A DNA stretch of 64,000 nt from Vicinamibacterales bacterium (GTDB taxonomy: Bacteria > Acidobacteriota > Vicinamibacteria > Vicinamibacterales > UBA2999): the NCBI GenBank assembly GCA_041394705.1, contig JAWKHS010000005.1, forward strand, positions 186,001-250,000, given 5' to 3'. The notes under the pieces were generated by a model. It saw nothing but the letters and a program-made list of their open reading frames with translations, searched no databases and had not been told where the DNA came from. Positions 42,341 through 52,043 of this stretch are shown piece after piece (the first letter of the stretch is position 1; each line of letters opens with the position of its first letter). The position numbers and the translations under genes were made by a program.

Positions 42341-44290
42341 GTGTGCGGCCTAGCCGGGTTCTGGCAGCCCGCCGGCGACCGCGCGGACGCGTTGACCGCG
42401 CGGGTCCGCGGCATGGCCGAGCGGATCGCCCACCGCGGCCCCGACGACACCGGTGAGTGGGTCGACGCCGCGACGGGCGTGGCGCTGGGATTCCGGCGGC
42501 TCGCCATCGTCGATCTCTCGCCCACCGGGCATCAGCCGATGCGCTCGGGCGACGGCCGACTCGTCCTCGCCTACAACGGCGAGATCTACAACTACCTCGA
42601 CCTGCGCGCCGGACTGGAATCCCAGGGTGTCGCGTTCCGCGGCACGTCGGATACCGAAGTCATCCTGGAGCTCGCGGCCCGGCGCGGAGTCGGCGAGATG
42701 GTGCGGGCCGCCTGGGGCATGTTCGCGATGGCGGTCTGGGACGCCGACCGCCGCGTCCTCTGGCTCGCGCGCGACCGCCTGGGCAAGAAGCCCCTCTACT
42801 ACGCGCGTGGCGCCGACGGCACGTGGATCTTCGGGTCGGAACTGAAGAGTCTGCGCGCGCACCCGGCGTGTCCGGGCGAGGTGGATCGCCCGGCGGTGGC
42901 CTCGCTGCTCCGCTACGGCTGCATTCCGGCCACGGCGTCCATCTACACCGGCATCCACAAGCTGCCGCCCGGGTCCCTCGCCCGACTGGACGCGGACGGA
43001 CGGTTGGAGATCGAGCCCTACTGGCGCGCGCGCACGGTCGTGGAGGCCGCCGTGGCGCGGCGCCGCCCGATCGCGGACGACGACGCCATCGAGGCGTGCG
43101 ACCGCCTCCTCCGCGACGCCGTCCGCCGCCGGATGATGGCCGACGTCCCGGTGGGTGCGTTCCTGTCGGGCGGCATCGACTCCTCCCTGGTCGTGGCCCT
43201 GATGCAGGCCGAGAGCACGCGGCAGGTGCGGACCTTCGCGATCGGCTTCACGGACCCGGCCTACGACGAGGCCCCGGCCGCCGCGGCCGTCGCCCGTCAC
43301 CTCGGCACCGATCACACGGAGTTCTACGTCACGCCCGAGGAGGCCCTGGCCGTCATCCCACGGTTGCCCGCCATCTACGACGAGCCGTTCGCCGACTCCT
43401 CGCAGATCCCCACCTACGTGGTCTCGTCGCTGGCGCGCCGTCACGTCACCGTGGCGCTCACCGGCGACGGCGGCGACGAGATGTTCGGCGGCTACCCGCG
43501 CCACGTGCTGGCCGATCGCGTGTGGCGGCGGGTAGGCGCGGTGCCGGGCGCCGCGCGGCGCCTGGCGGCCGGCGCACTGGACGCCGTGCCGTCCGACGTC
43601 TGGAACACGCTCTTCTCGGCCGTGCGGCCGATCCTCCCGCCGCGGACCCGGCAGGTGCGCGCGGGCGACCGGGCCCGGCGCCTGGCCCACCTGCTCGGCG
43701 CGCCCGGCCTGGACGGCCTGTACGACGTGCTGGTCACGCAGTGGGTCGACGCCGAGCGCGTGGTCGAAGGGGCGGTCCGGACGGCGCCGTGGGCGGCGGC
43801 CGAGGCGCGCGGCCTGGCGGTGGCGTCGGCGGCCGAGCGGGTGATGTTCGAGGACCTGGTGTGGTACCTGCCCGAGGACATCCTGGTGAAGGCGGACCGC
43901 GCCAGCATGGCCGTCAGCCTGGAGCTCCGGGCGCCGCTGCTCGATCACCGCCTGGTGGACTTCTCGTGGGAGCTGCCGCACGCGCTTCGCATCCGCGACG
44001 GCCGCGGCAAGTGGCTGCTGCGCCGGGTGCTCGACCGCTACGTGCCGGCGCCGCTCGTGGACCGCCCGAAGACGGGATTCATGCTGCCGGTCGGCCCGTG
44101 GCTCCGCGGGCCGCTCCGCGACTGGGCCGAGGCGCTGCTGTCCCCGGCGGCGCTGGCCGACGCCGGACTCGTGGACGTCCCCGCCGTGCGCGCGGTGTGG
44201 GCGCGCCACCTCGCCGCGCGGTCCGACGAGACGGCCCGCCTGTGGCCGGTGCTGATGCTCCAGGGCTGGCTGGCCGGCGGACGCGTCTGA
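42341..44290 (+). CDS. asnB: Asparagine synthase (glutamine-hydrolysing)
   Basis: 649 residues of class II glutamine amidotransferase plus ATP-pyrophosphatase. The start is fixed as the GTG at 42341 because Cys2 of (M)CGLAGFWQP must become the N-terminal nucleophile. It shows RIAHRGPDDTGEW, LAYNGEIYNYLDLR, FRGTSDTEVILELAARRG, the ATP loop GAFLSGGIDSSLVVALM (~275) and LTGDGGDEMFGGYPRHV. In polysaccharide loci such AsnB homologues amidate uronic-acid sugars or transfer amino groups instead of making asparagine; the UDP-HexNAc dehydrogenase at 32304 would supply such uronates (inference). It is divergent from the epimerase operon and starts a plus-strand glycan block. Confidence 0.9.
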   Translation: MCGLAGFWQPAGDRADALTARVRGMAERIAHRGPDDTGEWVDAATGVALGFRRLAIVDLSPTGHQPMRSGDGRLVLAYNGEIYNYLDLRAGLESQGVAFRGTSDTEVILELAARRGVGEMVRAAWGMFAMAVWDADRRVLWLARDRLGKKPLYYARGADGTWIFGSELKSLRAHPACPGEVDRPAVASLLRYGCIPATASIYTGIHKLPPGSLARLDADGRLEIEPYWRARTVVEAAVARRRPIADDDAIEACDRLLRDAVRRRMMADVPVGAFLSGGIDSSLVVALMQAESTRQVRTFAIGFTDPAYDEAPAAAAVARHLGTDHTEFYVTPEEALAVIPRLPAIYDEPFADSSQIPTYVVSSLARRHVTVALTGDGGDEMFGGYPRHVLADRVWRRVGAVPGAARRLAAGALDAVPSDVWNTLFSAVRPILPPRTRQVRAGDRARRLAHLLGAPGLDGLYDVLVTQWVDAERVVEGAVRTAPWAAAEARGLAVASAAERVMFEDLVWYLPEDILVKADRASMAVSLELRAPLLDHRLVDFSWELPHALRIRDGRGKWLLRRVLDRYVPAPLVDRPKTGFMLPVGPWLRGPLRDWAEALLSPAALADAGLVDVPAVRAVWARHLAARSDETARLWPVLMLQGWLAGGRV

Positions 44291-44374
44291 ACCAGGCGCC
44301 GCGGCGCGTCCTGACCGGGTCGACGCGCATGGTATCTTCCCGTGGCCCACCCAGGCCGCCACGCCGCCGACCGC

Positions 44375-45817
44375 ATGCCCGATTCGCCTCCCACGACGTC
44401 GCTCTCCGTGCTCGTCCCCGTGTACAACGAGCAGTACCTGGTGGCCGAGTCGCTCCGGCGCCTGAGCGTGCTCGCGGACTCGCCGCACCTCAGCCGGATC
44501 GAGGTGATCGTCGTGGACGACCGATCCACCGACGAGACGCCCGCGGTGCTCGAGGAGGTGCGCCAGAGCGCCGACCCTCGCCTGGAGTGGCACTTCCTCC
44601 GCCACGAGGCGAACGGCGGCAAGGGCGCCGCGATCCGCACGGCGCTGGCCCGCGCGACGGCCGAGATCACGGTCATCCACGACGCCGACCTCGAATACCA
44701 CCCGCGCGACCTGCTGCGGATCGTCAAGGTGTTCGTCGAGGAGGGCGCCGACGCCGTCTTCGGCTCCCGCTTCGCGGGCGGCGAGTCCCGGCGCGTGCTC
44801 CTCTTCCGCCACGAGCTGGGCAACCGGTTCCTCACGTTCCTGTGCAACCTGGTTTCGAACCTGAACGTGACCGACATGGAGACGTGCTACAAGGCCGTCC
44901 GGACGGAGCTCTTCAAGTCGATTCCGATCGTCTCCAACGACTTCCGCCTCGAGCCCGAGCTCACCATCAAGCTGGCGAAGCGGCAGGCGCGGCTGTTCGA
45001 GGTGCCGATCAGCTACTCCGGCCGCACCTACCAGGAGGGCAAGAAGATCGGCTGGCGGGACGGCTTCCGGGCGCTCGGCGCGATCGTGCGCTTCGCGCTG
45101 TCCGACGAGATCTACGTCCGCGACGCCTATGGCAGCCAGATCCTGGCCAGGCTCAGCCGCGCGCCGAAGTTCAACGCCTGGATGGCCGACACGGTCCGCC
45201 CGTACTGCGGCCAGCGGGTGCTGGAGATCGGCGGGGGCGTGGGCAACCTCACGCTGCAGCTCGTGCCGCGCCCGACCTTCGTCGTCTCCGACATCAACCC
45301 GCTCTACCTGCGCACGCTGCGCTCGCTGCAGCACGACCGGCCGTACCTCGGCGTCCACTACTGCGACGTCAACGACCTGGCGACCTTCCCGCGCCGCGGG
45401 GACGGGTTCGACACCGTGATCTGCCTGAACGTGGTCGAGCACGTGGAGCGCCACATCGAGGCGCTCCGGAACATCCGCGAGGCGCTGGCGCCGGGCGGCC
45501 GCGCGATCATCCTCGTGCCGCAGGGCGCCTGGAACTACGGCACGCTCGACACGGTACTCGGGCACGAGCGGCGCTACAGCCGCGAATCGCTGGCCGCCGC
45601 GGCGACGGAGGCCGGCTTCGAGGTGGACGAGATGCTCTCGTTCAACCGCATCGGCACCATCGCCTGGTTCCTCAACGGCCGCGTGCTCCGCCGTGCCACG
45701 TTCGGCCTGCTGCAGATCAAGGTGCTCAACGTCCTGATGCCGCTCATCCGGGCCGTCGACCCGTTCCTGCCGATCCCGCCACTGAGCCTCATCGCCATCC
45801 TGCGTCGCCCCGCATGA
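44375..45817 (+). CDS. GT2 glycosyltransferase fused to a class I methyltransferase
   Basis: 480 residues. The N-terminal ~235 residues are a GT-A family 2 transferase of the polyprenyl-phosphate-hexose synthase type: SLSVLVPVYNEQYLVAESL, VIVVDDRSTDETPAVLEE, NGGKGAAIRTALARA, and DAD in VIHDADLEYHP near residue 103. Residues ~270-430 are a methyltransferase: VLEIGGGVGNLTLQL, VVSDINPLYLRTL, VICLNVVEHVERHIEALRN. The fused protein may make and modify a lipid-linked sugar on the cytoplasmic face. The ATG at 44375 was chosen over a GTG at 44342. The TGA overlaps the ATG of the membrane protein at 45814 (ATGA), so the two are coupled. Confidence 0.85.
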   Translation: MPDSPPTTSLSVLVPVYNEQYLVAESLRRLSVLADSPHLSRIEVIVVDDRSTDETPAVLEEVRQSADPRLEWHFLRHEANGGKGAAIRTALARATAEITVIHDADLEYHPRDLLRIVKVFVEEGADAVFGSRFAGGESRRVLLFRHELGNRFLTFLCNLVSNLNVTDMETCYKAVRTELFKSIPIVSNDFRLEPELTIKLAKRQARLFEVPISYSGRTYQEGKKIGWRDGFRALGAIVRFALSDEIYVRDAYGSQILARLSRAPKFNAWMADTVRPYCGQRVLEIGGGVGNLTLQLVPRPTFVVSDINPLYLRTLRSLQHDRPYLGVHYCDVNDLATFPRRGDGFDTVICLNVVEHVERHIEALRNIREALAPGGRAIILVPQGAWNYGTLDTVLGHERRYSRESLAAAATEAGFEVDEMLSFNRIGTIAWFLNGRVLRRATFGLLQIKVLNVLMPLIRAVDPFLPIPPLSLIAILRRPA

Positions 45818-47721
45818 TCCTGCTGCCGCTCGCGGCGGTCGTCGGCTACTCGCTGGTCCTGGCGCGGACCACGCGCTGGCCGGTCGCGACCGCCCCGCTG
45901 GCCGTGGTGTCCGCCGTCACCGCGCTGCTGTTCGCCGCCGGGCTCGTGGACGTCATGCCCGCGGCGCGAACGGCGCTCGTGTGGGGCGGCCTCGCCGGGG
46001 CGGCCGTCGTGGGCCTTGCCACGGCCCGGGATCCGCGGCGGATGGAGCCGTCGGCCCTCCTGGCCCCGGGCCTGGTGGTGTTCGTCGTCCTGGTGGTCGT
46101 GCACTGGCTGCGGGCGCGCGGCGCCCTGCTGTCGCAGTGGGACGAGTTCGCGCAGTGGGGCCTGCAGAGCAAGGTGATCACGCTGTCCGGCGCGCTCGTG
46201 TCGGCCGACAGCGCCGTGGAGTTCAAGGACTACCCGACCGGCGCCGCGATCTTCCACTACTTCGTGAACGGGGGGACCGGGTACGACGAGGGGGGCGCCA
46301 TCGCCGCCCATGGGGCCGTGACGCTGGCCGCCATGGCGACCGTCCTGCAGGGCGCGACCTGGCGCCGGGCCGCCGCCGCGGCAGCCGCGGTGGCCGTCGC
46401 CTACCAGGTCGTCTATCTCTTCGGGCAGGGCTTCGACACGCTGCTCATCGACCAGGTGCTCGGGGCCGTGTTCGGAGGCGCGCTGGCGACGGCGTTCCTG
46501 AGCCGCGAGTCCCGGCCGGTGGCGGCGGCGCGCGCGGTCCCGTGCCTGCTGGCGCTGCCGCTCCTCAAGGAGATCGGCCTCCAGTTCGCGCTCGTCGCGG
46601 CGGGCGCCCTCATCGTCGACGTGGGCCTGGACGCGCTCCGCCCCGCCGACGACCGGGCCCGTCGCACGCCGGCGTTCGCGCGCTGGCGCCGCGCCGCCGC
46701 CGTCGCGGCCCTCCTCGTCGCGGCGCCCCTGGCCGCCAAGGCCGGATGGGACCATCACCGCCGCGCCATCCATGCGGGTGACACGTTCGCGGCGCCGTCG
46801 CCGGTGGCCGTGCTGCGGCGGGCCTTCTCCGCCGATGCCACGCCGCGCGACCGGGTGACGCTCGAGGCCTTCGGCCATGCCCTGGCGGACATGAGCCTGC
46901 CGATCGCCGACGCGCTGCCCATCGCCTCGCGGTTGCGCCTGGTGAGCCCGTCTACGTGGATCCCGGTCACGACCACCACGGGCGTGGCGCTGCTCCTGGC
47001 GCTCTCGGCGGCCGGATGGATCCTCCTGCCGCCGGGTCCCGTCCGTCGCCGCGCCGCCGTGGCCGGCGTGTGCCTCGCCGGCGGGTTCGCCGCGTACGTC
47101 GTCGGGCACCTGGCCGCGTACCTCGAGGTCTTCAGCGAGTACGAAGGCACGCGCGTCATCTCGTTCGACCGCTACATGCGGACCTACCTCCTCGGCTGGG
47201 GCCTGGTGGCCCTCGGGTTCCTCACGGCCGCCGCGAGCGCGTCGCCGGGCCGGCGGGCCGCACGCCCCGTCCTGGTGATCCTGCTGCCGGCGCGGGCCGT
47301 GGCGTTGCTGCTCCACGGTCCGGCCCTGCCGCAGCCGATCCGGGCGGCGATGCAGGCGCCGATCGCGGAGGTCCGTGACGCGGCAGGCCCGGACGGGCGC
47401 GTCTACCTGATCTTCCAGCACACGACCGGCTTCGAGCACTGGGTATTACATGAACTGCCCCGCGGCGATCCAATCTTCGCTGCTGGAGCGTCGGCACGCC
47501 GGCCGCCGACGACGTCTGGACCTGCCTCGCTGACGCCGGAAGCGGCTCGGGCAGCTGGCCGGTTACGACGTCCTGTTCGTCGGCAAGGCCGAGGAGAACT
47601 TCGGGCGGCCTACGGCAGCCTCTTTCCGCCGGGCGACTCACACCGGGCGCCGGCCATCTTCGCGATCCGCCGCGCGGTGGACGGCCACGCCGTCCTGGAG
47701 CGGATCGGCGGCCTCCCGTAG
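45814..47721 (+). CDS. Polytopic membrane protein of polysaccharide locus; C-terminus frame-disrupted
   Basis: About 635 residues as read, with ten or so membrane helices in residues 1-510 and a loop with LLSQWDEFAQWGLQSKVITL, EFKDYPTGAAIFHYFVN and YLFGQGFDTLLIDQVLGAVF. The WDEF-x-x-WG signature recalls uncharacterised multi-pass proteins of capsule/teichoic loci; a GT-C transferase or Wzy-like polymerase are options, and I cannot decide. From ~47440 the frame breaks several times: QLAGYDVLFVGKAEENFG and RAAYGSLFPPGDSHRAP are sensible but lie in different frames. The last ~90 residues in the straight translation are therefore unreliable. It is coupled to the GT2 fusion by ATGA. Confidence 0.65.
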   Translation: MILLPLAAVVGYSLVLARTTRWPVATAPLAVVSAVTALLFAAGLVDVMPAARTALVWGGLAGAAVVGLATARDPRRMEPSALLAPGLVVFVVLVVVHWLRARGALLSQWDEFAQWGLQSKVITLSGALVSADSAVEFKDYPTGAAIFHYFVNGGTGYDEGGAIAAHGAVTLAAMATVLQGATWRRAAAAAAAVAVAYQVVYLFGQGFDTLLIDQVLGAVFGGALATAFLSRESRPVAAARAVPCLLALPLLKEIGLQFALVAAGALIVDVGLDALRPADDRARRTPAFARWRRAAAVAALLVAAPLAAKAGWDHHRRAIHAGDTFAAPSPVAVLRRAFSADATPRDRVTLEAFGHALADMSLPIADALPIASRLRLVSPSTWIPVTTTTGVALLLALSAAGWILLPPGPVRRRAAVAGVCLAGGFAAYVVGHLAAYLEVFSEYEGTRVISFDRYMRTYLLGWGLVALGFLTAAASASPGRRAARPVLVILLPARAVALLLHGPALPQPIRAAMQAPIAEVRDAAGPDGRVYLIFQHTTGFEHWVLHELPRGDPIFAAGASARRPPTTSGPASLTPEAARAAGRLRRPVRRQGRGELRAAYGSLFPPGDSHRAPAIFAIRRAVDGHAVLERIGGLP

Positions 47722-47729
47722 ACCGCGAC

Positions 47730-48519
47730 TCAGGCGGACGCCGCGGCGGCCGTGCGACGGAAGACGAACACGCCCGTGTCGCGGCCCTGTGGCAGGAGCT
47801 CGAATCCCAGCGCCAGGATGGGATCGATCACCTCGCGGAGCGATCGCCCGGGCACGGCGTGGATCTCGACGACGAGCAGCCGGCACCGGCGCAGCCTGTC
47901 GTGGCCCGGGTTGGCCATCACCTCGTACTCGGCCTGCTCGACGTCGATCTTGCAGATGTCCACGTCCTGCCCGGCGAAGTGGGCGTCGAAAAAGGTCGTC
48001 GAACGTCTTGCCCGGCACGAGGGTGGCCGCGGCGGTGGCGTTGAACGACCGCGCGTACAGGCTGTCGGCGACGCTGCCGGCGCCGAGCGCCAGCTCGAAC
48101 GTCCGCGTCGTGCCCGAGAGCGCGGCGTTCACCACGCGCACGTCGCCCGGGATAAGCAGTGCCTGGAGGTTGAACCGAGGCGTGTGCAGGCATGGGGGCC
48201 GAGCTCGACCGACACCAGCCGTCGAACCGCACGCCGTGCAGCGCCAGGAACAGCGGAACTCCGCCGATGTTCGCTCCGAGGTCGAGCACCCGCGCGGGAT
48301 GGGCCGGCACCAGATGGGCCGGTGGTCGGCGCATATCGGGTGCGCCAGCACCGGGCGCGCCGTTGGCGTCCCCGCCGCTCTGATCCACCAGGATCTCGGG
48401 AGCGGCCCCTTGCGGTACACGGCCAGCACGTCGCCCCGAAGAGCAGCCGCTGCAGCAGCAGCAGGCGGTTGTCGAAGTGGAGGATCTGGCGGAGGCCGCA
48501 GCTTCGACTCGACGCTCAT
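47730..48519 (-). pseudogene. FkbM-family methyltransferase, interrupted by several frame changes
   Basis: The 790-base span fits a ~260-residue FkbM methyltransferase, but no single frame covers it. In order one finds MSVESKLRP, ILHFDNRLLLLQRLLFG, GDVLAVYRKG, RVLDLGANIGGVPLFLALHG (the SAM site), FNLQALLIPGDVRVVNAALS, LVPGKTFDDLF and DICKIDVEQAEYEVMANPG, distributed over three frames with at least five switches. One switch sits in a run of five T near 47990. The start ATG still overlaps the upstream stop as ATGA. Sequencing or assembly error is the simplest explanation; genuine decay is possible. FkbM enzymes O-methylate sugars, which suits this locus. Confidence 0.65.
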
Positions 48520-49892
48520 GCCGCGTCCGCCGCCGCGGGGCTCTCTGCCGCCCCCAGCGCCCGCCCAGGACCGCGGTACGCGCGATCCCAAGCCACAGGT
48601 ACTCGATCTCGAAGAACATGAACACGTCGTAGGAGAGGTACACGACCAGCAGGGGCACGACCGCGAGCGTGACGAGCAGGCGCGGCCCGCGCCGTGCCCG
48701 GCCGCCACGCGAGCACCAGCGGCGTGAGCAGGAACGTGGTGCACATTGGCGGCGCCGACGATCCCGCAGCGGGCGAGGAGCGTCAGTAGGGTGAAAGCGC
48801 GGTGGCCCAGGGCACGTCCGCGGTCGAGGGGCGCGCTGCCGCCGCCGAACACCGGGCAGGCGCGGAACACCGCGAGGCCCCGGCCGATGAACTCCAGGCG
48901 CGTCTCCAGGCTGCGGCCGCTGGCCACGCGCTCCCGGAGCTCCTGGCCCAGTTCCCCGGACGATGCCTCTGGCTCCGCGCCCGAGGTCGGGGCGGCCGCC
49001 CCGCGCTTGGCGCGCATCGGCGGCCGCCGGCCGCCCCGTGACCCCGGACCAGGCAGCGAGGCGCGGCGGCCGTGAACCGGCCGTAGACGTCGTGGGACTG
49101 GAACGCCGTCGAGGCGTAGAGCAGGAAGGACGGTGGCCGTCGCCGACGCCACGGCGAAGCGCCGGCTCTCACGTGACAGGAGGAACGTGATGGCGAACAC
49201 CACCAGCACCCCGATGACGGCCGTCCGCGACAGGGTAGCGCAGCACGCCAGGTTCACGGCGAAGAACGCGGCCAGTGACGCGTCGACGGCCGATCGAACA
49301 GCCATACGTAGGGACGATGCTGGCGATGACCAGCATCGAGATGCCGTGTAGCTCGGGTCGAAGAACGTGCTCGTGGAGCGCGCGAACACCGTGTCGTCGT
49401 TCAAGGTAGGTCAGGGTCCGCCCCCATCTGCGAGCCGCTTGCGGATCCACGACTCGAACGGGATGGCGTCCGCGATCCCCGAGTAGATCGTCACGGCCGT
49501 GGTCACGGCCGACGACGTCACGAACGCCCGCAGCAGGGCCGCGATCTTCTGCGGCGTGTCGACGTAGACGAGCACGAGTCCGGCGAAGGCGAGGTTGATG
49601 AGGTGGTTCGCCAGATCCTGCCGGAGGATCGGGTAGTCCTGCAGCCGCACGAAATCGGCGGCGCAGATGAGGGCGATGGCCGCGGTCGTCGCCACGAACG
49701 GCTGTGCGCCGGCGCTCCACGCGCCGGCGGCCCCGTGCCAGGTCGGCCACGAACACCAGCGCCCAGCCCAGGAACAGCACGCGGAACGCGACAGGTTCAC
49801 GCCGAAGGCCGCGAACCGGTGACGTAGAGCGGCGACCAGGACGACGTGAGCGCCGTGAGAGAACGCCGCCGTCCAGGACCCACGACAGCCAT
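48516..49892 (-). pseudogene. O-antigen ligase/polymerase-like membrane protein, interrupted by frame changes
   Basis: The 1377-base span fits a ~455-residue Wzy/WaaL-type protein. Hydrophobic pieces typical of the family lie in all three frames: VLFLGWALVFVADLARG, FVATTAAIALICAADFVRLQ, LVLVYVDTPQKIAALLRAFV, SRTAVIGVLVVFAITFLLSR, LEFIGRGLAVFRACPVFGGG followed by HRAFTLLTLLARCGIVGAA, and PLLVVYLSYDVFMFFEIEYL. The EFIGRG...NAFLTLLARCGI layout is the Wzy_C pattern. I count at least six switches. Its first ATG overlaps the wecB stop (TGATG) and its last TGA overlaps the fkbM ATG, so operon geometry is intact, favouring sequence error over decay. Confidence 0.6.
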
Positions 49893-50988
49893 CAGGCGTG
49901 GCGCCGGATGCTCAGGCGCCCCAGCACGAGCCGGACCACGGTCCTCGAGACGTCGGGGATCCGTACTTCGCGCGGGCCCGCCACTCGGCCGGCAGCGCCA
50001 GGACGAGGCGCATGGCATCGGCGACGGCGTCCGGATCGGCGCTGCTCACGAGGTTGCTCCCGCACTCGAGCGTCTCGGGCCGCTCGGTGACGTCGCGGAT
50101 GGTGACGTTGGGCACGCGGAAGAGCGCGCACTCCTCCTGCACGGTGCCGCTGTCGGACATCACGGCCCGGGCCTCGCGCTCCAGCCGCACGAAGTCGAAG
50201 AAGCCCAGCGGCTCCAGCGGGCGGACGTGGGCCGGATCGGGCTGCAGGCCGGCGCGGCGCAGCCGGTCGGCGGTCCGCGGGTGCACGCTGAACAGCACCG
50301 TGGACCCCTGCTCGGCCGACACGCGCACCACCGCGTCCACGAGGCGCGCCAGGCGGGCGGGATCGTCGACGTTCTCGGCCCGATGCATCGTGAGGAGGAA
50401 GTAGCGCCGCGGCTCGACGCCGAAGCGCGCCAGGGCGTCGCTGGCGTCGATGCCGGCGCGGTAGTGCGTCAGCACCTCGTGAATCGGGTTCCCCGTCACG
50501 AAGATCCGCTCCCGTTCGATCCCTTCGCGAACGAGGTTCTCCTTGCTCCGCTCCGTGTAGGGCATGAGCACCGTGCTGGCGTGGTCGATCACGCGCCGGT
50601 TGACCTCCTCGGGCACGCGGTCGTCGTAGCAGCGGTTGCCGGCCTCCATGTGGTAGACCGGGATGCCCATGCGCGCGGCGACGAACGCCGCGAGGCCGCT
50701 GTTGGTGTCGCCGAGCACGAGCAGCCGATCGGGTCGTTCGCGCTCGAACACCGGGCCGATGGCGGCCAGCAGCGCCCCGACCTGCGACGCGAACCCGGCG
50801 GCCGTGATGCCGAGGTGGACGTCGGGCGCGCGCACTCCGAGCTGGTCGAAGAAGACGTCGCTCAGGAGCGGGTCGTGGTTCTGGCCGGTGTGCACCAGGA
50901 CGTGGCGGCTGTGCTGGTCGAGCAGCGGGATGACGCGGCTCAGGCGGATGATCTCGGGGCGCGTGCCGACGACGGTCAGGATCTTCAT
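49892..50988 (-). CDS. wecB: UDP-N-acetylglucosamine 2-epimerase (WecB/CapG/FnlC type), 3' frameshift
   Basis: About 365 residues if one base missing near 49961 is restored; as read, the frame ends early at 49912 with an aberrant tail. It interconverts UDP-GlcNAc and UDP-ManNAc or, in FnlC/CapG/WbjD, makes UDP-L-FucNAc. It shows KILTVVGTRPEIIRLSRVIP, LVHTGQNHDPLLSDVFFDQL, LVLGDTNSGLAAFVAARMG, VYHMEAGNRCYDDRVPEEVN, LLTMHRAENVDDP and MSDSGTVQEECALF. The other frame supplies IPDVSRTVVRLVLGRLSIRR as the natural C-terminus. It lies 11 bases after the CapE-like gene, which suggests the FucNAc role. Confidence 0.85.
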
Positions 50989-50999
50989 GCCGCGCGGGC

Positions 51000-52043
51000 T
51001 CACGCGTTGAGCTCCGCCGGCAGCGGCGCGGTCAGGTACGGCGCCAGCAGGGCGCGCAGGCCGTCGTGGTCCAGCGTGATCGCGGCCGACGAGTACTCGC
51101 CGGCCAGCGCCGTCGCGCCGGTGGCCGGCTCGCACTCGGGCAGCATCGGGCACACCACGTAGTAGCCGTTGCGCTCGACGGTGCGGTAGCACTCCTCCTC
51201 GGACACCATGATCTCGTGGATCTTCTCGCCCGGCCGGATGCCCGTGTACACGATGGGCACGTCGCGGCCGGCCACCAGCACCTCGGCCAGGTCGCTCATC
51301 CGCGCGGCCGGCACCTTGGGCACGTAGATTTCGCCTGGTCGCGCCTCGGCCAGGGCCGCCAGCACGGTGTCGACCGCCCCGTCGAGGGTCAGCAGGAAGC
51401 GCGTCATCTCCTTCATGGTCACCGTGACGGGACCGCCGCGCGCGATCTGCTCCAGGAACAGGGGCACGACCGAGCCGCGCGACGCCACCACGTTGCCGTA
51501 GCGCACGCAGGCGAAGCGTGTCGACGGCTGGCGCAGGTTCGCCTCGACGAAGATCCGCTCCATGACCGCCTTCGTCATGCCCATCACGTTGATGGGCTTG
51601 CAGGCCTTGTCGGTGGAGATGCCGATCACGGTTTCGACGTTCGCGCCGGCCGTCATCGTGGCACGGACCAGGGCGTCGGCGCCCAGTACGTTCGTCCGCA
51701 CGGCCTCGACCGGGAAGTACTCGCAGGTGGGCACCTGCTTCAGCGCGGCCGCGTGGATCACGATCTCGGCGTCGCGCACGGCCTCGGCGAGCGTGTCGTG
51801 GTCGCGCACGTCGCCGATGCGGAAGGCGAGCAGGTCGCGGGCATGGGCGTAGATGACGTCGTCGGTCGCCGCCGGGCGCTGCAGGAAGCGCAGGCGCATG
51901 TCGTGCTGCTTGGCCTCGTCCCTGGAGAGCACCGTCACCTTGGCCGGACGGCCCAGCCCGCCCTCCAGCAGCCGCCGCACCACGCGCTGGCCGAGCGACC
52001 CGGTGCCGCCCGTCACGAGAATCCGCTTGCCGTCGATCGTCAC
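51000..52043 (-). CDS. UDP-GlcNAc 4,6-dehydratase/5-epimerase (CapE/FnlA/WbjB type)
   Basis: 347 residues of soluble SDR dehydratase. It shows KRILVTGGTGSLGQRVVRRL, VTVLSRDEAKQHDMRLRF, IHAAALKQVPTCEYFPVEAV, STDKACKPINVMGMTK (Met-x3-Lys, as in CapE/FlaA1) and RYGNVVASRGSVVPLFLEQI. CapE converts UDP-GlcNAc to the 2-acetamido-2,6-dideoxy-L-arabino-hexos-4-ulose used for UDP-L-FucNAc. The order CapE-like, WecB-like with an SDR upstream matches capE-capF-capG and fnlABC sets. PseB (pseudaminic acid) is the alternative. The GTG at 52043 overlaps the upstream TGA (GTGA). Confidence 0.85.
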   Translation of the reverse strand: MTIDGKRILVTGGTGSLGQRVVRRLLEGGLGRPAKVTVLSRDEAKQHDMRLRFLQRPAATDDVIYAHARDLLAFRIGDVRDHDTLAEAVRDAEIVIHAAALKQVPTCEYFPVEAVRTNVLGADALVRATMTAGANVETVIGISTDKACKPINVMGMTKAVMERIFVEANLRQPSTRFACVRYGNVVASRGSVVPLFLEQIARGGPVTVTMKEMTRFLLTLDGAVDTVLAALAEARPGEIYVPKVPAARMSDLAEVLVAGRDVPIVYTGIRPGEKIHEIMVSEEECYRTVERNGYYVVCPMLPECEPATGATALAGEYSSAAITLDHDGLRALLAPYLTAPLPAELNA

